A DNA stretch of 64,000 nucleotides from an uncultured Bacteroidales bacterium (GCA_905234765.1 CAJOIF010000015.1:95606-159605), one strand, 5' to 3'. Counted from the stretch's first letter, positions 50,971 through 59,671 are shown. Notes: generated by a model not told the origin, from the letters alone. Made by a program: numbers and translations.

Positions 50971-51525
50971 ATGAAAAAGTCAAGTGTAATTTGGATGATG
51001 GTTCTTGCAGCGCTTGCAATGGTTGGCTGCACCAAGGTCGAACCTGAATATCCCATGGCTCCCGAAGGCCCTGCTGGAAATAATGGAAACCTCAGTGTGG
51101 TTTCCTCAACGGTGACGGTTCACAATTATGATTGGGAATGGTTGGACGACTATGGACAATGGATGGTAACCATTGACTATCCGGCCATTAACGAAAATGT
51201 GTTCAACTATGGCGCGGTCCTCGTTTATATGGATGTTATGGGTGCCTGGTCGCAAGTGCCGCTCACCTATTACTACCAAGACTTGATAACTCTTGATGAT
51301 GGCACTCAGGAAGTTATCAACTGTGCGGCTTCCATTGAGGTGGCGACCTTGAACGATGGTGCGGTGCGCCTCTTCTGGACCGAGAGCGACTTCTACGATG
51401 GGATGCGCCCTGATACCCACGACTTCAAGATTGTGGCCATCGAAGCCTCGATGTACAACCACTGCCGCGATGTAGACTACAGCAACTATGAAGCTGTGAA
51501 GGAAGCCTTCCAATTGGCCGACTGA
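50971..51525 (+). CDS. Hypothetical lipoprotein with short Gly-Pro segment
   Basis: A 184-residue protein from the ATG at 50971 (MKKSSVIWMMVLAALAMVGC), Cys20 in the lipobox M-V-G-C. An upstream in-frame ATG at 50941 is possible. The mature N-terminus P-M-A-P-E-G-P-A-G-N-N-G-N resembles the short collagen-like linker seen in several Bacteroidota lipoproteins. The rest is acidic and beta-rich with W-E-W-L-D-D-Y-G-Q-W and repeated Tyr/Asp. Function unknown. It is monocistronic with its own promoter. Confidence 0.8.
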   Translation: MKKSSVIWMMVLAALAMVGCTKVEPEYPMAPEGPAGNNGNLSVVSSTVTVHNYDWEWLDDYGQWMVTIDYPAINENVFNYGAVLVYMDVMGAWSQVPLTYYYQDLITLDDGTQEVINCAASIEVATLNDGAVRLFWTESDFYDGMRPDTHDFKIVAIEASMYNHCRDVDYSNYEAVKEAFQLAD

Positions 51526-51550
51526 ATAAAAACAACAGGAAATGAATGAT

Positions 51551-51578
51551 GTAGAGACGTGGTACGCTGCGTCTCTAC
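51551..51578. repeat. GTAGAGACG palindromic repeat
   Basis: GTAGAGACG (51551-51559) and CGTCTCTAC (51570-51578) are perfect arms around a 10-nt loop. It may act as a terminator for the lipoprotein gene or be a dispersed repeat; partial copy at 42811. Confidence 0.7.
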
Positions 51579-51580
51579 AA

Positions 51581-52537
51581 TTATTTTACGGCCAGCGAAA
51601 ACCACATAAACCCGATATAGCCAAGGGTGAGCAACGCTCCTTCCCAGCGGGAAATCTTGCGTCCTTTGCCGGTGAAGACAAACAACAGCATAAGAATGTT
51701 GGCGGCAAAGAGGATCATCAGTTGGCTATTCATTATCGGCTCAAAAGGCAACGGCGTGATGATGGAGCTGATGCCCAATACCATAAAGATATTCAAGATA
51801 TTGGAACCCAATACATTACCAATGGCGATGCCAGAGTTTTTCTTTGTCGCGGCAACGATGGAAGTGATGAGTTCGGGTAGGGAAGTGGCCGTGGCGACCA
51901 CGGTCAGGCCGATGGTACTCTCGCTCATGCCCCAGTTTTTGGCTAGGATTTGCGCGTTGCGCGAGACGAGTTCACCGCCAATGTACAAACCAGCGATGCC
52001 TGCCACGATTGCAAGGATGGTCTTGCCCCAAGGCATGGCTGTCTGGACATCTTCAGTTTCTTCTTTAGGGTCGTTTTTTAGCATGGTCAGCAGCAAGTAA
52101 GCGAAGCCCATCAGTAAAAGGGCGATGCCTTCCATCCAGTTGATGGTACGTGCCTGCCTCGTGAAGATGTAATTGGCCATAAGTGTGATGGCAAGTGTGG
52201 CAACGAATCCGGCAGGGATGTCGCGGCGGATGGAGACGCGACTCACATCAATGGGCCAAATGAGGGCGCTGATACCCAAAATGAGCAGAATGTTCATCGT
52301 GTTGCTTCCGATGATATTGCCGATGGCCATGCCTGGACTGCCTTTTGCACAGGCAAAAATATTGACAATCATCTCGGGCAGGGACGTGCCGAAGGCCACA
52401 ATGGTCAGGCCGATGATGAGTGGCGACAATTTGGCGCGGATGCCGACACTGGTGGCTCCGTTAACGAGCCAATTCGCACCCAAAATCAAAGCGACGAAGC
52501 CGAGGGCAAGTAATAATAGAGGTATCAGAGATGTCAT
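51581..52537 (-). CDS. Calcium/sodium antiporter (CaCA family)
   Basis: A 318-residue inner-membrane exchanger with ten predicted helices in two inverted repeats. The two alpha-repeat signatures are visible: G-T-S-L-P-E-M-I-V-N near residue 49 with G-N-I-I-G-S-N-T-M-N near 76, and A-T-S-L-P-E-L-I-T-S near 213 with G-N-V-L-G-S-N-I-L-N near 238. This is the YrbG type, exporting Ca2+ against Na+ or H+. It overlaps the YggS gene by 4 nt. Confidence 0.95.
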   Translation of the reverse strand: MTSLIPLLLLALGFVALILGANWLVNGATSVGIRAKLSPLIIGLTIVAFGTSLPEMIVNIFACAKGSPGMAIGNIIGSNTMNILLILGISALIWPIDVSRVSIRRDIPAGFVATLAITLMANYIFTRQARTINWMEGIALLLMGFAYLLLTMLKNDPKEETEDVQTAMPWGKTILAIVAGIAGLYIGGELVSRNAQILAKNWGMSESTIGLTVVATATSLPELITSIVAATKKNSGIAIGNVLGSNILNIFMVLGISSIITPLPFEPIMNSQLMILFAANILMLLFVFTGKGRKISRWEGALLTLGYIGFMWFSLAVK

Positions 52538-53208
52538 TGTACGTTATAATTTCTTGCCCCAAAAATCTTGCTCCCTACGCGCACCATCGTAGCGCCTTCC
52601 TCGATGGCGATCAGATAGTCCTCCGACATGCCCATCGAAATCTCCTTAAATTGCGGTTGATTGGCGAAATATTCTGTCTTTAAGGTGTCGAAAATCGCCT
52701 TCAGATGCTTGAATTCCTTGCGGATTTCTGCCTCGTCATTGGTGAAAGTGGCCATACCCATCACGCCGCAAATGCGCACGTTTTCCATCGTCTTGAATTC
52801 CTCTGAATCAAGCAGTTGCTTGGCTTCTTCAAGGTCGAGGCCGAATTTGGTCTCCTCCTGTGCGATGTGAAATTGCAGCAGGCAATCCACCACGCGGTAG
52901 TGTTTCTTGGCTTCCTTGTTGACGGCTTCCAAGAGGTTGGCCGTGTCGATGCTGTGGATGAGCGTCACGAAGGGAATGATGTATTTGATTTTGTTGGTCT
53001 GCAAGTGACCGATGAAGTGCCATTGGATGTCTTGCGGCAGAACTTCATGCTTGTCGCGCATTTCTTGGGGGTAGTTTTCCCCGAAGGTGCGTTGACCGGC
53101 ATCGTAGGCTTCTTGCAAGTCGCTGACAGGCTTGGTCTTACTGACGGCTACCAAGGTCACGCCCTGTGGTATCGTTGCATTGATTTTTTCCAAGTTTTCC
53201 TTGATCAT
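52534..53208 (-). CDS. YggS/PLPBP pyridoxal phosphate homeostasis protein
   Basis: A 224-residue PLP-binding TIM-barrel protein involved in keeping the free PLP pool and amino-acid metabolism balanced. The PLP lysine is in V-A-V-S-K-T-K-P near residue 25; F-G-E-N-Y-P-Q-E near 48, W-H-F-I-G-H-L-Q-T-N-K near 68, S-M-G-M-S-E-D near 192 and V-R-V-G-S-K-I-F-G near 211 are family motifs. It precedes the antiporter gene in a two-gene operon with a TATTTTTG promoter element at 53232-53239. Confidence 0.95.
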   Translation of the reverse strand: MIKENLEKINATIPQGVTLVAVSKTKPVSDLQEAYDAGQRTFGENYPQEMRDKHEVLPQDIQWHFIGHLQTNKIKYIIPFVTLIHSIDTANLLEAVNKEAKKHYRVVDCLLQFHIAQEETKFGLDLEEAKQLLDSEEFKTMENVRICGVMGMATFTNDEAEIRKEFKHLKAIFDTLKTEYFANQPQFKEISMGMSEDYLIAIEEGATMVRVGSKIFGARNYNVQ

Positions 53209-53231
53209 GGTTCCATAGATTAAAAATCACG

Positions 53232-53239
53232 CAAAAATA
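53232..53239 (-). promoter_or_regulatory. -7 element of the YggS operon
   Basis: TATTTTTG on the minus strand, 24 nt before the ATG at 53208. Confidence 0.5.
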
Positions 53240-53282
53240 GGAAGGTTTTATGGGAAATGCGCCAAATAAGCGCAAAAATTCT

Positions 53283-53290
53283 TACTTTTG
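53283..53290 (+). promoter_or_regulatory. -7 element of ffh
   Basis: TACTTTTG, 19 nt before the ffh ATG at 53310; no clear -33 partner. Confidence 0.5.
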
Positions 53291-53309
53291 CACCAAAATT
53301 TTGAGAATC

Positions 53310-54644
53310 ATGTTTGAAGGTTTAAGCGAAAAACTGGAACGTTCGTTCAAGGTCCTTAGGGGACAGGCTTTTATTACGGAAGTCAATATTGCCGACACGA
53401 TGAAGGAAATCCGTCGCGCCCTCCTGGATGCCGACGTGAGTTATAAGATTGCCAAGGATGTTACTAATAATATCAAGGAGAAAGCCCTTGGCCAACAAAT
53501 ACTTACCTCGGTGAAGCCGGGTGAGATGATGGTCAAGATCGTCCACGACGAACTGGCCGAACTGATGGGTGGCGAGGCCGAGGACATCAACCTGAAAGGC
53601 CAGCCGAGCATCATCTTGATTGCCGGTCTGCAAGGCTCTGGTAAGACCACTTTCTCTGCAAAATTGGCTTCCTATCTGAAACGCAAGCGCAGCAAACAAG
53701 TGCTGTTGGTGGCTGGCGACGTTTACCGTCCGGCCGCTATCGAGCAGTTGAAGGTTCTGGGCCAACAGGTTGAGGTTGAGGTGTATAGCGAAGATGGAAA
53801 CAAAAATCCCGTGCAGATTGCGCAGAATGCCATTAACCATGCTAAGAATCAGGGCAAGAACGTGGTCATCATCGATACTGCCGGTCGTCTGGCCGTGGAC
53901 GAGGAAATGATGAACGAGATTGCCAACATCAAGGAGACCGTGCATCCGCACGAGACCTTGTTCGTTGTGGACGCCATGACGGGGCAGGATGCCGTGAACA
54001 CAGCCAAGGCCTTCAATGACCGCCTCGATTTTGACGGTGTGGTGCTGACCAAATTGGACGGCGACACCCGTGGCGGTGCGGCCCTTACCATCCGTACGGT
54101 GGTGGAGAAGCCCATCAAGTTTGTCGGTATCGGCGAGAAGATGGATGCCCTCGATGTGTTCCACCCCAAACGCATGGCCGACCGTATCCTCGGCATGGGT
54201 GACATCGTCTCTCTCGTGGAACGCGCCCAAGAGCAGTTCGACGAGGAAGAAGCCCGCAAGTTGCAGAAGAAACTCGCCCAGAATGAGTTCAATTACAACG
54301 ACTTCCTGAAGCAGATCCAGCAAATCAAGAAGATGGGTAACCTGAAGGATTTGGCCAGCATGATTCCTGGCATGGACAAGGCTATGAAGGGTGAGGAGAT
54401 TGACGACGACGCCTTCAAGAGCATCGAGGCCATCATCTATTCGATGACGCCACAAGAGCGCGAGAACCCGAAGCTTCTCAACGGCACACGCCGCAAACGC
54501 ATCGCCGACGGCAGTGGAACGAGCATCGTCGAGGTGAACCGCCTCGTCAAGCAGTTCGAGGAGACCTCCAAGATGATGCGTATGATGACCACAGGCGGAG
54601 GAAAAAAATTGATGCGCATGGCAGGAAATATGAGAAGAAGATAA
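53310..54644 (+). CDS. ffh: Signal recognition particle protein Ffh (SRP54)
   Basis: A 444-residue GTPase that binds signal sequences of nascent membrane proteins together with the SRP RNA. Started at the ATG at 53310 (MFEGLSEKLERSFKVLRGQ). N domain to about residue 90; G domain with G1 G-L-Q-G-S-G-K-T-T near 108, D-T-A-G-R-L near 190 and T-K-L-D-G near 247; methionine-rich M domain from about residue 300 with the RNA-binding R-K-R-I-A-D-G-S-G near 405. The SRP RNA is encoded about 1 kb downstream at 55679-55775, so both SRP parts are neighbours. Confidence 0.97.
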   Translation: MFEGLSEKLERSFKVLRGQAFITEVNIADTMKEIRRALLDADVSYKIAKDVTNNIKEKALGQQILTSVKPGEMMVKIVHDELAELMGGEAEDINLKGQPSIILIAGLQGSGKTTFSAKLASYLKRKRSKQVLLVAGDVYRPAAIEQLKVLGQQVEVEVYSEDGNKNPVQIAQNAINHAKNQGKNVVIIDTAGRLAVDEEMMNEIANIKETVHPHETLFVVDAMTGQDAVNTAKAFNDRLDFDGVVLTKLDGDTRGGAALTIRTVVEKPIKFVGIGEKMDALDVFHPKRMADRILGMGDIVSLVERAQEQFDEEEARKLQKKLAQNEFNYNDFLKQIQQIKKMGNLKDLASMIPGMDKAMKGEEIDDDAFKSIEAIIYSMTPQERENPKLLNGTRRKRIADGSGTSIVEVNRLVKQFEETSKMMRMMTTGGGKKLMRMAGNMRRR

Positions 54645-54695
54645 TTGTAGGGCTGTCACACCATGGCAGCCGCATAAAATGATAAATATTTCATT

Positions 54696-55580
54696 ATGGA
54701 AAACAAGATCATAGACGGCAAAATCATTGCCGAACAAATCAAGAAAGAAATTGCCGCTGAGGTGGCTGGCATGATTGACAAAGGCATCACAGCCCCGCAT
54801 CTCGCTGCGGTCATCGTGGGCGACGACGGTGCCAGCAAGACCTATGTGGCCTCGAAGGAGAAAGCCTGTCACTCGGTAGGAATGACCTCGTCGGTGTATC
54901 GCCTGCCCGTCACCACGACGGAAAAGGAGATGCTTGACCTGGTCGATTTCCTCAACAACGACCCTGAAATCAACGGTTACATCATTCAACTGCCGCTGCC
55001 CAAGCACATTGATGAAAACAAGGTCATCGCTGCCATCAAGCCCGAGAAGGATGTGGACGGTTTCACCAGCGTCAATGCAGGCCGCATGATGTTGGGGTCG
55101 CCTTGCTACATTCCCGCCACGCCAAACGGCATTATGGAGTTGATTAAACGCTCTGGCATTGAGACCGTTGGCAATAATGTGGTTGTGTTAGGCCGTTCCA
55201 ACATCGTCGGTACGCCCATGGCCATTCTCATGTCGCGCAAGGGTATCGACTCGACCGTTACTTTGTGCCACAGCCGCACTAAGAACCTGCCAGAAATATG
55301 CCGCAATGCCGACATCCTTGTGGCCGCCATCGGCAAGCAGGGCTTCGTGACCGCCGACATGGTGAAACCTGGTGCTGTTGTCATTGACGTGGGCATCCAC
55401 CGTATCGATGACCCGACCAGCCCGAAGGGCTACAAGATCATGGGTGATGTGGACTACGACGAGGTCTACAAGGTGGCCTCGAAGATCACGCCCGTCCCAG
55501 GTGGCGTGGGTCCCATGACCATCGTCTCGTTGTTGCAGAACACGCTGAAGGCTGCCAAAGGCGAGGTGTATCCGAAGTAA
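54696..55580 (+). CDS. folD: Bifunctional methylenetetrahydrofolate dehydrogenase/cyclohydrolase
   Basis: A 294-residue enzyme interconverting 5,10-methylene-THF and 10-formyl-THF. Motifs: Y-V-A-S-K-E-K-A near residue 50 with the catalytic Lys, Q-L-P-L-P-K-H-I near 99, P-E-K-D-V-D-G-F near 117, G-R-S-N-I-V-G-T-P near 167 (NADP loop) and P-V-P-G-G-V-G-P-M-T near 267. It follows ffh by 51 nt on the same strand and supplies one-carbon units for purine and formyl-Met synthesis. Confidence 0.97.
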   Translation: MENKIIDGKIIAEQIKKEIAAEVAGMIDKGITAPHLAAVIVGDDGASKTYVASKEKACHSVGMTSSVYRLPVTTTEKEMLDLVDFLNNDPEINGYIIQLPLPKHIDENKVIAAIKPEKDVDGFTSVNAGRMMLGSPCYIPATPNGIMELIKRSGIETVGNNVVVLGRSNIVGTPMAILMSRKGIDSTVTLCHSRTKNLPEICRNADILVAAIGKQGFVTADMVKPGAVVIDVGIHRIDDPTSPKGYKIMGDVDYDEVYKVASKITPVPGGVGPMTIVSLLQNTLKAAKGEVYPK

Positions 55581-55639
55581 TGAGATAAAACAACTGAAAG
55601 TCAATGGATTGGGAATGGTGAGATAAAAATCTTGGCGTT

Positions 55640-55674
55640 TTTGCTTGCCAATCCATGAAAAGTCCGTACTTTTG
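55640..55674 (+). promoter_or_regulatory. Promoter of the SRP RNA gene
   Basis: TACTTTTG at 55667-55674, 4 nt before the mature 5' end, with TTTG at 55640-55643 (23-nt spacer, slightly long). Confidence 0.6.
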
Positions 55675-55678
55675 CAAT

Positions 55679-55775
55679 GGGTAAGTCTCATACGACCAGC
55701 TCCCTCTGAAATCCCCCAGGACAGGAATGTAGCAAGGGTAGGAGGTCGTAGCGGTGCGATATGAGTAGCTTACCC
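55679..55775 (+). ncRNA. ffs: Signal recognition particle RNA (small bacterial type)
   Basis: About 97 nt. The ends GGGTAAG and CTTACCC pair. The apical hairpin has the universal SRP domain IV features: CCCAGGACAGGAATGTAGCA, that is, a GGAA tetraloop closed by ACA/TGT, with the asymmetric loop nucleotides AGCA on the 3' side and AGG on the 5' side. Secondary pairs such as ACGACC/GGTCGT extend the rod. A -7 promoter element sits directly upstream. It binds the Ffh M domain; ffh is 1 kb upstream. Confidence 0.92.
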
Positions 55776-55782
55776 TTCTTTG

Positions 55783-55813
55783 TATCCCCCCTTGAAAGGG
55801 GGCAAGGGGGATA
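55783..55813. repeat. TATCCCCC-TTG palindromic repeat
   Basis: TATCCCCCCTTG and CAAGGGGGATA are reverse complements around a GAAAGGGGG loop. It lies just behind the SRP RNA and could also end its transcript; I recall this repeat type as common in environmental Bacteroidota. Confidence 0.6.
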
Positions 55814-55844
55814 AAACAACACTCAAAACCAAATTGTACCTCTT

Positions 55845-57200
55845 ATGAAAAAAGTCCATTTTATAGCCATAGGCGGCAGTGCCATGCACAACCTCGCCAT
55901 CGCCTTGTACCGCAAGGGTTATGAAGTCACGGGCTCGGATGATGAGATTTTCGAGCCGAGTAAGTCACGCCTCGCCAAAGAGGGTATTTTGCCTCCGCAA
56001 TGGGGCTGGTATCCTGAGAAGTTGGATAAGTCGTATGATGCCGTCATTTTGGGTATGCACGCCCGCATCGACAATCCGGAACTCATTCGTGCCCAGGAAC
56101 TTGGCTTGAAGGTGTATTCCTATCCCGAATACCTCTACGAGCAGAGCAAGGACAAGACCCGTATCGTTATCGGTGGCAGCCACGGCAAGACGACCATCAC
56201 CTCGATGATTCTCCATGTGCTTCAGAAGGTCGGCATCGAAACGGACTTTATGGTAGGTGCTCAGCTGGAAGGCTTTGACGTGATGGTGCGTCTCAGCGAG
56301 ACAGCAAAATACATGGTGATGGAAGGCGACGAATACCTCACTTCGCCCATCGACCGTGTGCCGAAGTTCCACCATTATCATCCTCATATTGCGGTGATTA
56401 GTGGCATTGGCTGGGACCATGTCAACGTGTTCCCAACCTTCGATAACTATCTGGAGCAGTTCCGCATCTTTGTCCGCACCATCGAAAAAGGTGGTTGTCT
56501 CATCTACGACCAGACCGATATGGAAGCCGAGAAGATTGCCCAAGGCGCACAATGCCAGACTTTTGGCTATGGAGTGCATCCTTTCGAGAGCGATGGGCTG
56601 AAGACCACCTTGCTTTTGCCTAACGGCGGTAGGAGGGAAGTGGGCGTGTTTGGTAGCCACAACATGAAGAACATCAACGCGGCGCGACTGGTTTGCAAAC
56701 AGTTAGGCGTGACCGATGAACAGTTCTATGAGGCCATTGCCACGTTCAAAGGTGCAGCAAGACGTTTGGAACTTTTGTTCGACAATGGAGACAATTTCAT
56801 CTTCCGCGACTTCGCCCATGCACCTTCAAAAGTCAATGCCAGTGTGAAAGCTTTGCGCGAGCAATTCCCCGAGAAGCATCTGATTGCTGTCTTTGAATTG
56901 CACACCTATAGCAGTTTAAGTGAAGTCTTCATCAATCATTACCGCGACGCATTGAAGCTTGCCGACACCGCCATCGTCTTCTACGATCCACACGCCGTGG
57001 CCATCAAGAAACTGGAACTCATGCCCGACGAGCGTATCATTCAAGGCTTTGGACGTGCCGATTTACAGGTCGTCCATAACAAAGCCGAACTGGTTGCCCT
57101 ATTGGAGAAAGGTCAGCGTAAAAATGTCATAGGTGCCTTCATGAGTAGCGGCGATTTCAATGGGTTGACCACCGACGATTTGAAGAAACTGTATGAATAA
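55845..57200 (+). CDS. mpl: UDP-N-acetylmuramate:tripeptide ligase (Mpl-type Mur ligase)
   Basis: A 451-residue Mur ligase. The N-terminus H-F-I-A-I-G-G-S-A-M-H-N-L-A and the ATP loop G-G-S-H-G-K-T-T-I-T near residue 109 resemble MurC, but M-H-A-R-I-D-N-P-E-L near 66, S-I-M-like Y-L-T-S-P-I-D-R-V-P-K-F near 164, and D-F-A-H-A-P-S-K-V near 325 are typical for Mpl, which reattaches L-Ala-D-Glu-meso-Dap tripeptide to UDP-MurNAc in peptidoglycan recycling. It matches anmK, another recycling enzyme in this window. It is followed by a bidirectional terminator. Confidence 0.92.
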   Translation: MKKVHFIAIGGSAMHNLAIALYRKGYEVTGSDDEIFEPSKSRLAKEGILPPQWGWYPEKLDKSYDAVILGMHARIDNPELIRAQELGLKVYSYPEYLYEQSKDKTRIVIGGSHGKTTITSMILHVLQKVGIETDFMVGAQLEGFDVMVRLSETAKYMVMEGDEYLTSPIDRVPKFHHYHPHIAVISGIGWDHVNVFPTFDNYLEQFRIFVRTIEKGGCLIYDQTDMEAEKIAQGAQCQTFGYGVHPFESDGLKTTLLLPNGGRREVGVFGSHNMKNINAARLVCKQLGVTDEQFYEAIATFKGAARRLELLFDNGDNFIFRDFAHAPSKVNASVKALREQFPEKHLIAVFELHTYSSLSEVFINHYRDALKLADTAIVFYDPHAVAIKKLELMPDERIIQGFGRADLQVVHNKAELVALLEKGQRKNVIGAFMSSGDFNGLTTDDLKKLYE

Positions 57201-57201
57201 G

Positions 57202-57229
57202 AAAAAAGCCCTCGATTGAGGGCTTTTTT
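57202..57229. terminator. Bidirectional terminator between mpl and pepD
   Basis: AAAAAAGCCCTC and GAGGGCTTTTTT (stem 57208-57213 with 57218-57223, loop GATT) lie between two convergent genes. Confidence 0.88.
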
Positions 57230-57243
57230 CATTCAATTAACCG

Positions 57244-58803
57244 TTATTTCTTTGCGGCTTTCTTGGCTGGAGTTTTCTTGGCTGGAGCCTTTTTCGCGGG
57301 AGCTTTCTTTGCAGCAGCAGCTTTCTTGGCTTTGGGTGCTTCAGCCTTCGGCACGTTCTTCAGGATGTCGCACATGAAGTCCCAGAACATCTGGACGGTC
57401 TTGATTTCGCAACGCTCATCAGGCGAGTGAACGCCGCGCAGGGTGGGACCGAAGCTGATCATGTCCATGCCCGGAATCTTGTCGCCGATGAGGCCGCATT
57501 CCAGTCCGGCGTGGATGGCGCGTACTTTCGGGTCTTTGTTGAAGCGTTCCTTGTAGCACTTTACGGCGATGTCCAAAATGGCGCTGTTGGGGTTGGGTGC
57601 CCAGCCCGGATAGCCGTCGGTGTGCTCCACATCGGCATCGGCGAGGCTCCACACGGCTTCCACCATGTCGGCGACGTCTTGCTTTGACGACTCGATGGAA
57701 CTGCGTTGTGAGGTCTGGATGAAGAAATAGCCTTCCTTCTTCTTGCACGAGGCGAGGTTGGTCGAGGTCTCCACGAAGTTCGGGATGGTCTGCGACATGG
57801 CGATGACACCGTGCGGGCAGGCATAGAGGCCGTTCAAAAGGTTGTACTGCGACATCTCGTCGATGACGACGTCGGGTTGCACCTCAGCGACTTCAGCCGT
57901 GACTTTCAGTCCAGGCTCGGTCACTTGGTATTCTTGCTTGAAGTGCTTCTCCATGTCCTTCACATAGTGCAGGAAGTCGCCGACGCTCTCGTTCGGGATG
58001 AAGGCCACAGCCGTGGCTTCGCGGGCGATGGCGTTGCGCAGGTTGCCGCCTTGGAAGTCGTAGAGTTGGAGGTCGAACCAGTTGGTGCTCTGCCACAGGA
58101 TGCGAGTCAGGAGCTTGTTGGCGTTGGCTAAGTTCTTGTTGATGTCGTCGCCGCTGTGGCCGCCTTTCAGACCGCTCACGGTGATGCGGTAGGCCGTGCT
58201 GTCTTCCGGAGCGGGCTCCAGCTCGTACCACACCTTAATAATAGTGTCCATACCGCCGGCGCAGCCGATGAAGATTTCTCCTTCGTCCTCGCTGTCGAGG
58301 TTGAGAAGGATGCGGCCGGTGAAGTCCTTCGGGTCGAGCTTCATGGCACCGGTGAGGCCGGTTTCCTCATCGACGGTGAAGATGCACTCGAGCGGACCGT
58401 GTTCCACTTTCGGGTCGGTAATGACGGCCAGAGCCGCAGCTACGCCGATGCCGTCGTCAGCACCGAGGGTGGTGCCGTTGGCATGGAGCCACTCGCCTTT
58501 GATGACCGGCTCGATGGGGTCTTTCTCGAAGTCGTGCTTCTTGTCGCCGTTCTTCTCGCACACCATGTCCATGTGGGCTTGCAGGATGACGGTCTGGCGG
58601 TCTTCCATGCCCTTGGTGGCGGGCACGCTCATGATGATGTTGCCACAGTCTTCTTTGACGTAGCTGATCTTATGGTCTTTCGCCCATTTTTCGAGGTAAG
58701 CCACCATTTTGGCTTCTTTCTTCGACGGACGCGGCACGCCGAGGATGCCGTTGAACTCTTTCCAAATGCCTTCAGGCTTGAGTTTTAAGATGTTGTCGCT
58801 CAT
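57244..58803 (-). CDS. pepD: Xaa-His dipeptidase with a Lys/Ala-rich tail
   Basis: A 519-residue M20-family aminoacyl-histidine dipeptidase (beta-alanyl-histidine dipeptidase type) that cleaves dipeptides in the cytoplasm with zinc. Metal ligands: H92 region Q-A-H-M-D-M-V-C-E, T-L-G-A-D-D-G-I-G near residue 118, T-V-D-E-E-T-G near 147 with the catalytic Glu; S-G-L-K-G-G-H-S-G-D is near 210. After the normal end near residue 484 there is a 35-residue tail of A-K-K, A-P-A-K-K repeats like histone H1 or Hc1, very unusual for a peptidase. It is monocistronic. Confidence 0.94.
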   Translation of the reverse strand: MSDNILKLKPEGIWKEFNGILGVPRPSKKEAKMVAYLEKWAKDHKISYVKEDCGNIIMSVPATKGMEDRQTVILQAHMDMVCEKNGDKKHDFEKDPIEPVIKGEWLHANGTTLGADDGIGVAAALAVITDPKVEHGPLECIFTVDEETGLTGAMKLDPKDFTGRILLNLDSEDEGEIFIGCAGGMDTIIKVWYELEPAPEDSTAYRITVSGLKGGHSGDDINKNLANANKLLTRILWQSTNWFDLQLYDFQGGNLRNAIAREATAVAFIPNESVGDFLHYVKDMEKHFKQEYQVTEPGLKVTAEVAEVQPDVVIDEMSQYNLLNGLYACPHGVIAMSQTIPNFVETSTNLASCKKKEGYFFIQTSQRSSIESSKQDVADMVEAVWSLADADVEHTDGYPGWAPNPNSAILDIAVKCYKERFNKDPKVRAIHAGLECGLIGDKIPGMDMISFGPTLRGVHSPDERCEIKTVQMFWDFMCDILKNVPKAEAPKAKKAAAAKKAPAKKAPAKKTPAKKAAKK

Positions 58804-58865
58804 GGTTTAGTTGTTTAATTGTTTATTGTTGAAATGTTGAATTGTTGTTTGGCTGTAATATGGGT

Positions 58866-58991
58866 TTCCCTTCGGGAATGGAGTTTAGTCGTGAAGTTTA
58901 TTGGCGGCGGCCTCAGACAACCTATAACTTGTAACCACCTCAAGCCGCCGCATTATATAAACATTCTTCTATCCATTCCCCGCAGGGGAAT
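58866..58991. repeat. Nested palindromic element between pepD and rpe
   Basis: Outer arms GGGAATGG (58874) and CCATTCCC (58973-58980), inner arms GGCGGCGGC (58903-58911) and GCCGCCGC (58944-58951), and terminal hairpins TTCCCTTCGGGAA (58866-58878) and ATTCCCCGCAGGGGAAT (58975-58991). It fills most of the 190-bp gap. Confidence 0.6.
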
Positions 58992-58995
58992 CTCA

Positions 58996-59649
58996 TTATT
59001 CTATGGTTTTCATTATATGTATTGTTTCTTCTGGATTCTCCGACTTAAAGACTGCGTTTCCTGCTACTAATACATCCGCTCCAGCCTCAAACAACGCCTT
59101 GGCGTTAGTGGTGTTCACACCGCCGTCTACTTCGATGAGGGCAGTGGCGTTTTGTTCGGTGATCATTGAACGTAGTTTGCGGATCTTGTCGTATGTACGT
59201 TCGATGAATTTTTGCCCGCCGAAGCCTGGGTTGACCGACATGAGGAGCACAACGTCCAAGTCGCAGAGGATGTCCTCCAAGACGGCCACAGGGGTATGCG
59301 GGTTGAGCACTACACCTGCATGGATGCCCAGTGCCTTGATCTGTTGCACGGCACGATGGATATGGTTGCAGGCTTCATAATGGAATGTGAGGATGTCGGC
59401 ACCCGCCTTGGCGAAAGCCTCGAAATATTTCTCGGGTTCCACAATCATCAGGTGGACGTCGAGTGGCTTCTGCGCTTTCTTCTTGATGGCTTGGACGACG
59501 GGAATGCCGAAGGAGATGTTGGGCACGAAGCGGCCGTCCATCACGTCGCAGTGGAACCAGTCGGCCTTGCTGCGGTTGACCATCTCGATGTCAGCTTCCA
59601 GGTTAAGGAAGTCGGCGGACAATAGGGAAGGGGCAATGAGTTTTTGCAT
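58996..59649 (-). CDS. rpe: Ribulose-phosphate 3-epimerase
   Basis: A 217-residue TIM-barrel enzyme interconverting ribulose-5-phosphate and xylulose-5-phosphate in the pentose phosphate pathway. The ATG at 59649 (MQKLIAPSLLSADFLNLEAD) is the family start; the longer reading crosses the promoter. Motifs: P-S-L-L-S-A-D-F, W-F-H-C-D-V-M-D-G-R-F-V-P-N near residue 31, H-L-M-I near 65, M-S-V-N-P-G-F-G-G-Q near 136 and E-V-D-G-G-V-N near 170. Promoter element TATATTTG lies 22 nt before the start. Confidence 0.97.
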   Translation of the reverse strand: MQKLIAPSLLSADFLNLEADIEMVNRSKADWFHCDVMDGRFVPNISFGIPVVQAIKKKAQKPLDVHLMIVEPEKYFEAFAKAGADILTFHYEACNHIHRAVQQIKALGIHAGVVLNPHTPVAVLEDILCDLDVVLLMSVNPGFGGQKFIERTYDKIRKLRSMITEQNATALIEVDGGVNTTNAKALFEAGADVLVAGNAVFKSENPEETIHIMKTIE

Positions 59650-59671
59650 GGGGTTATTGTTTATTAAGGCG

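Noticed and set aside
53322..55007. A 561-codon reading frame on the minus strand opposite ffh and folD
   Set aside because: Its product is a His/Leu-rich antisense reading without any family features, while the plus strand encodes two unmistakable proteins.
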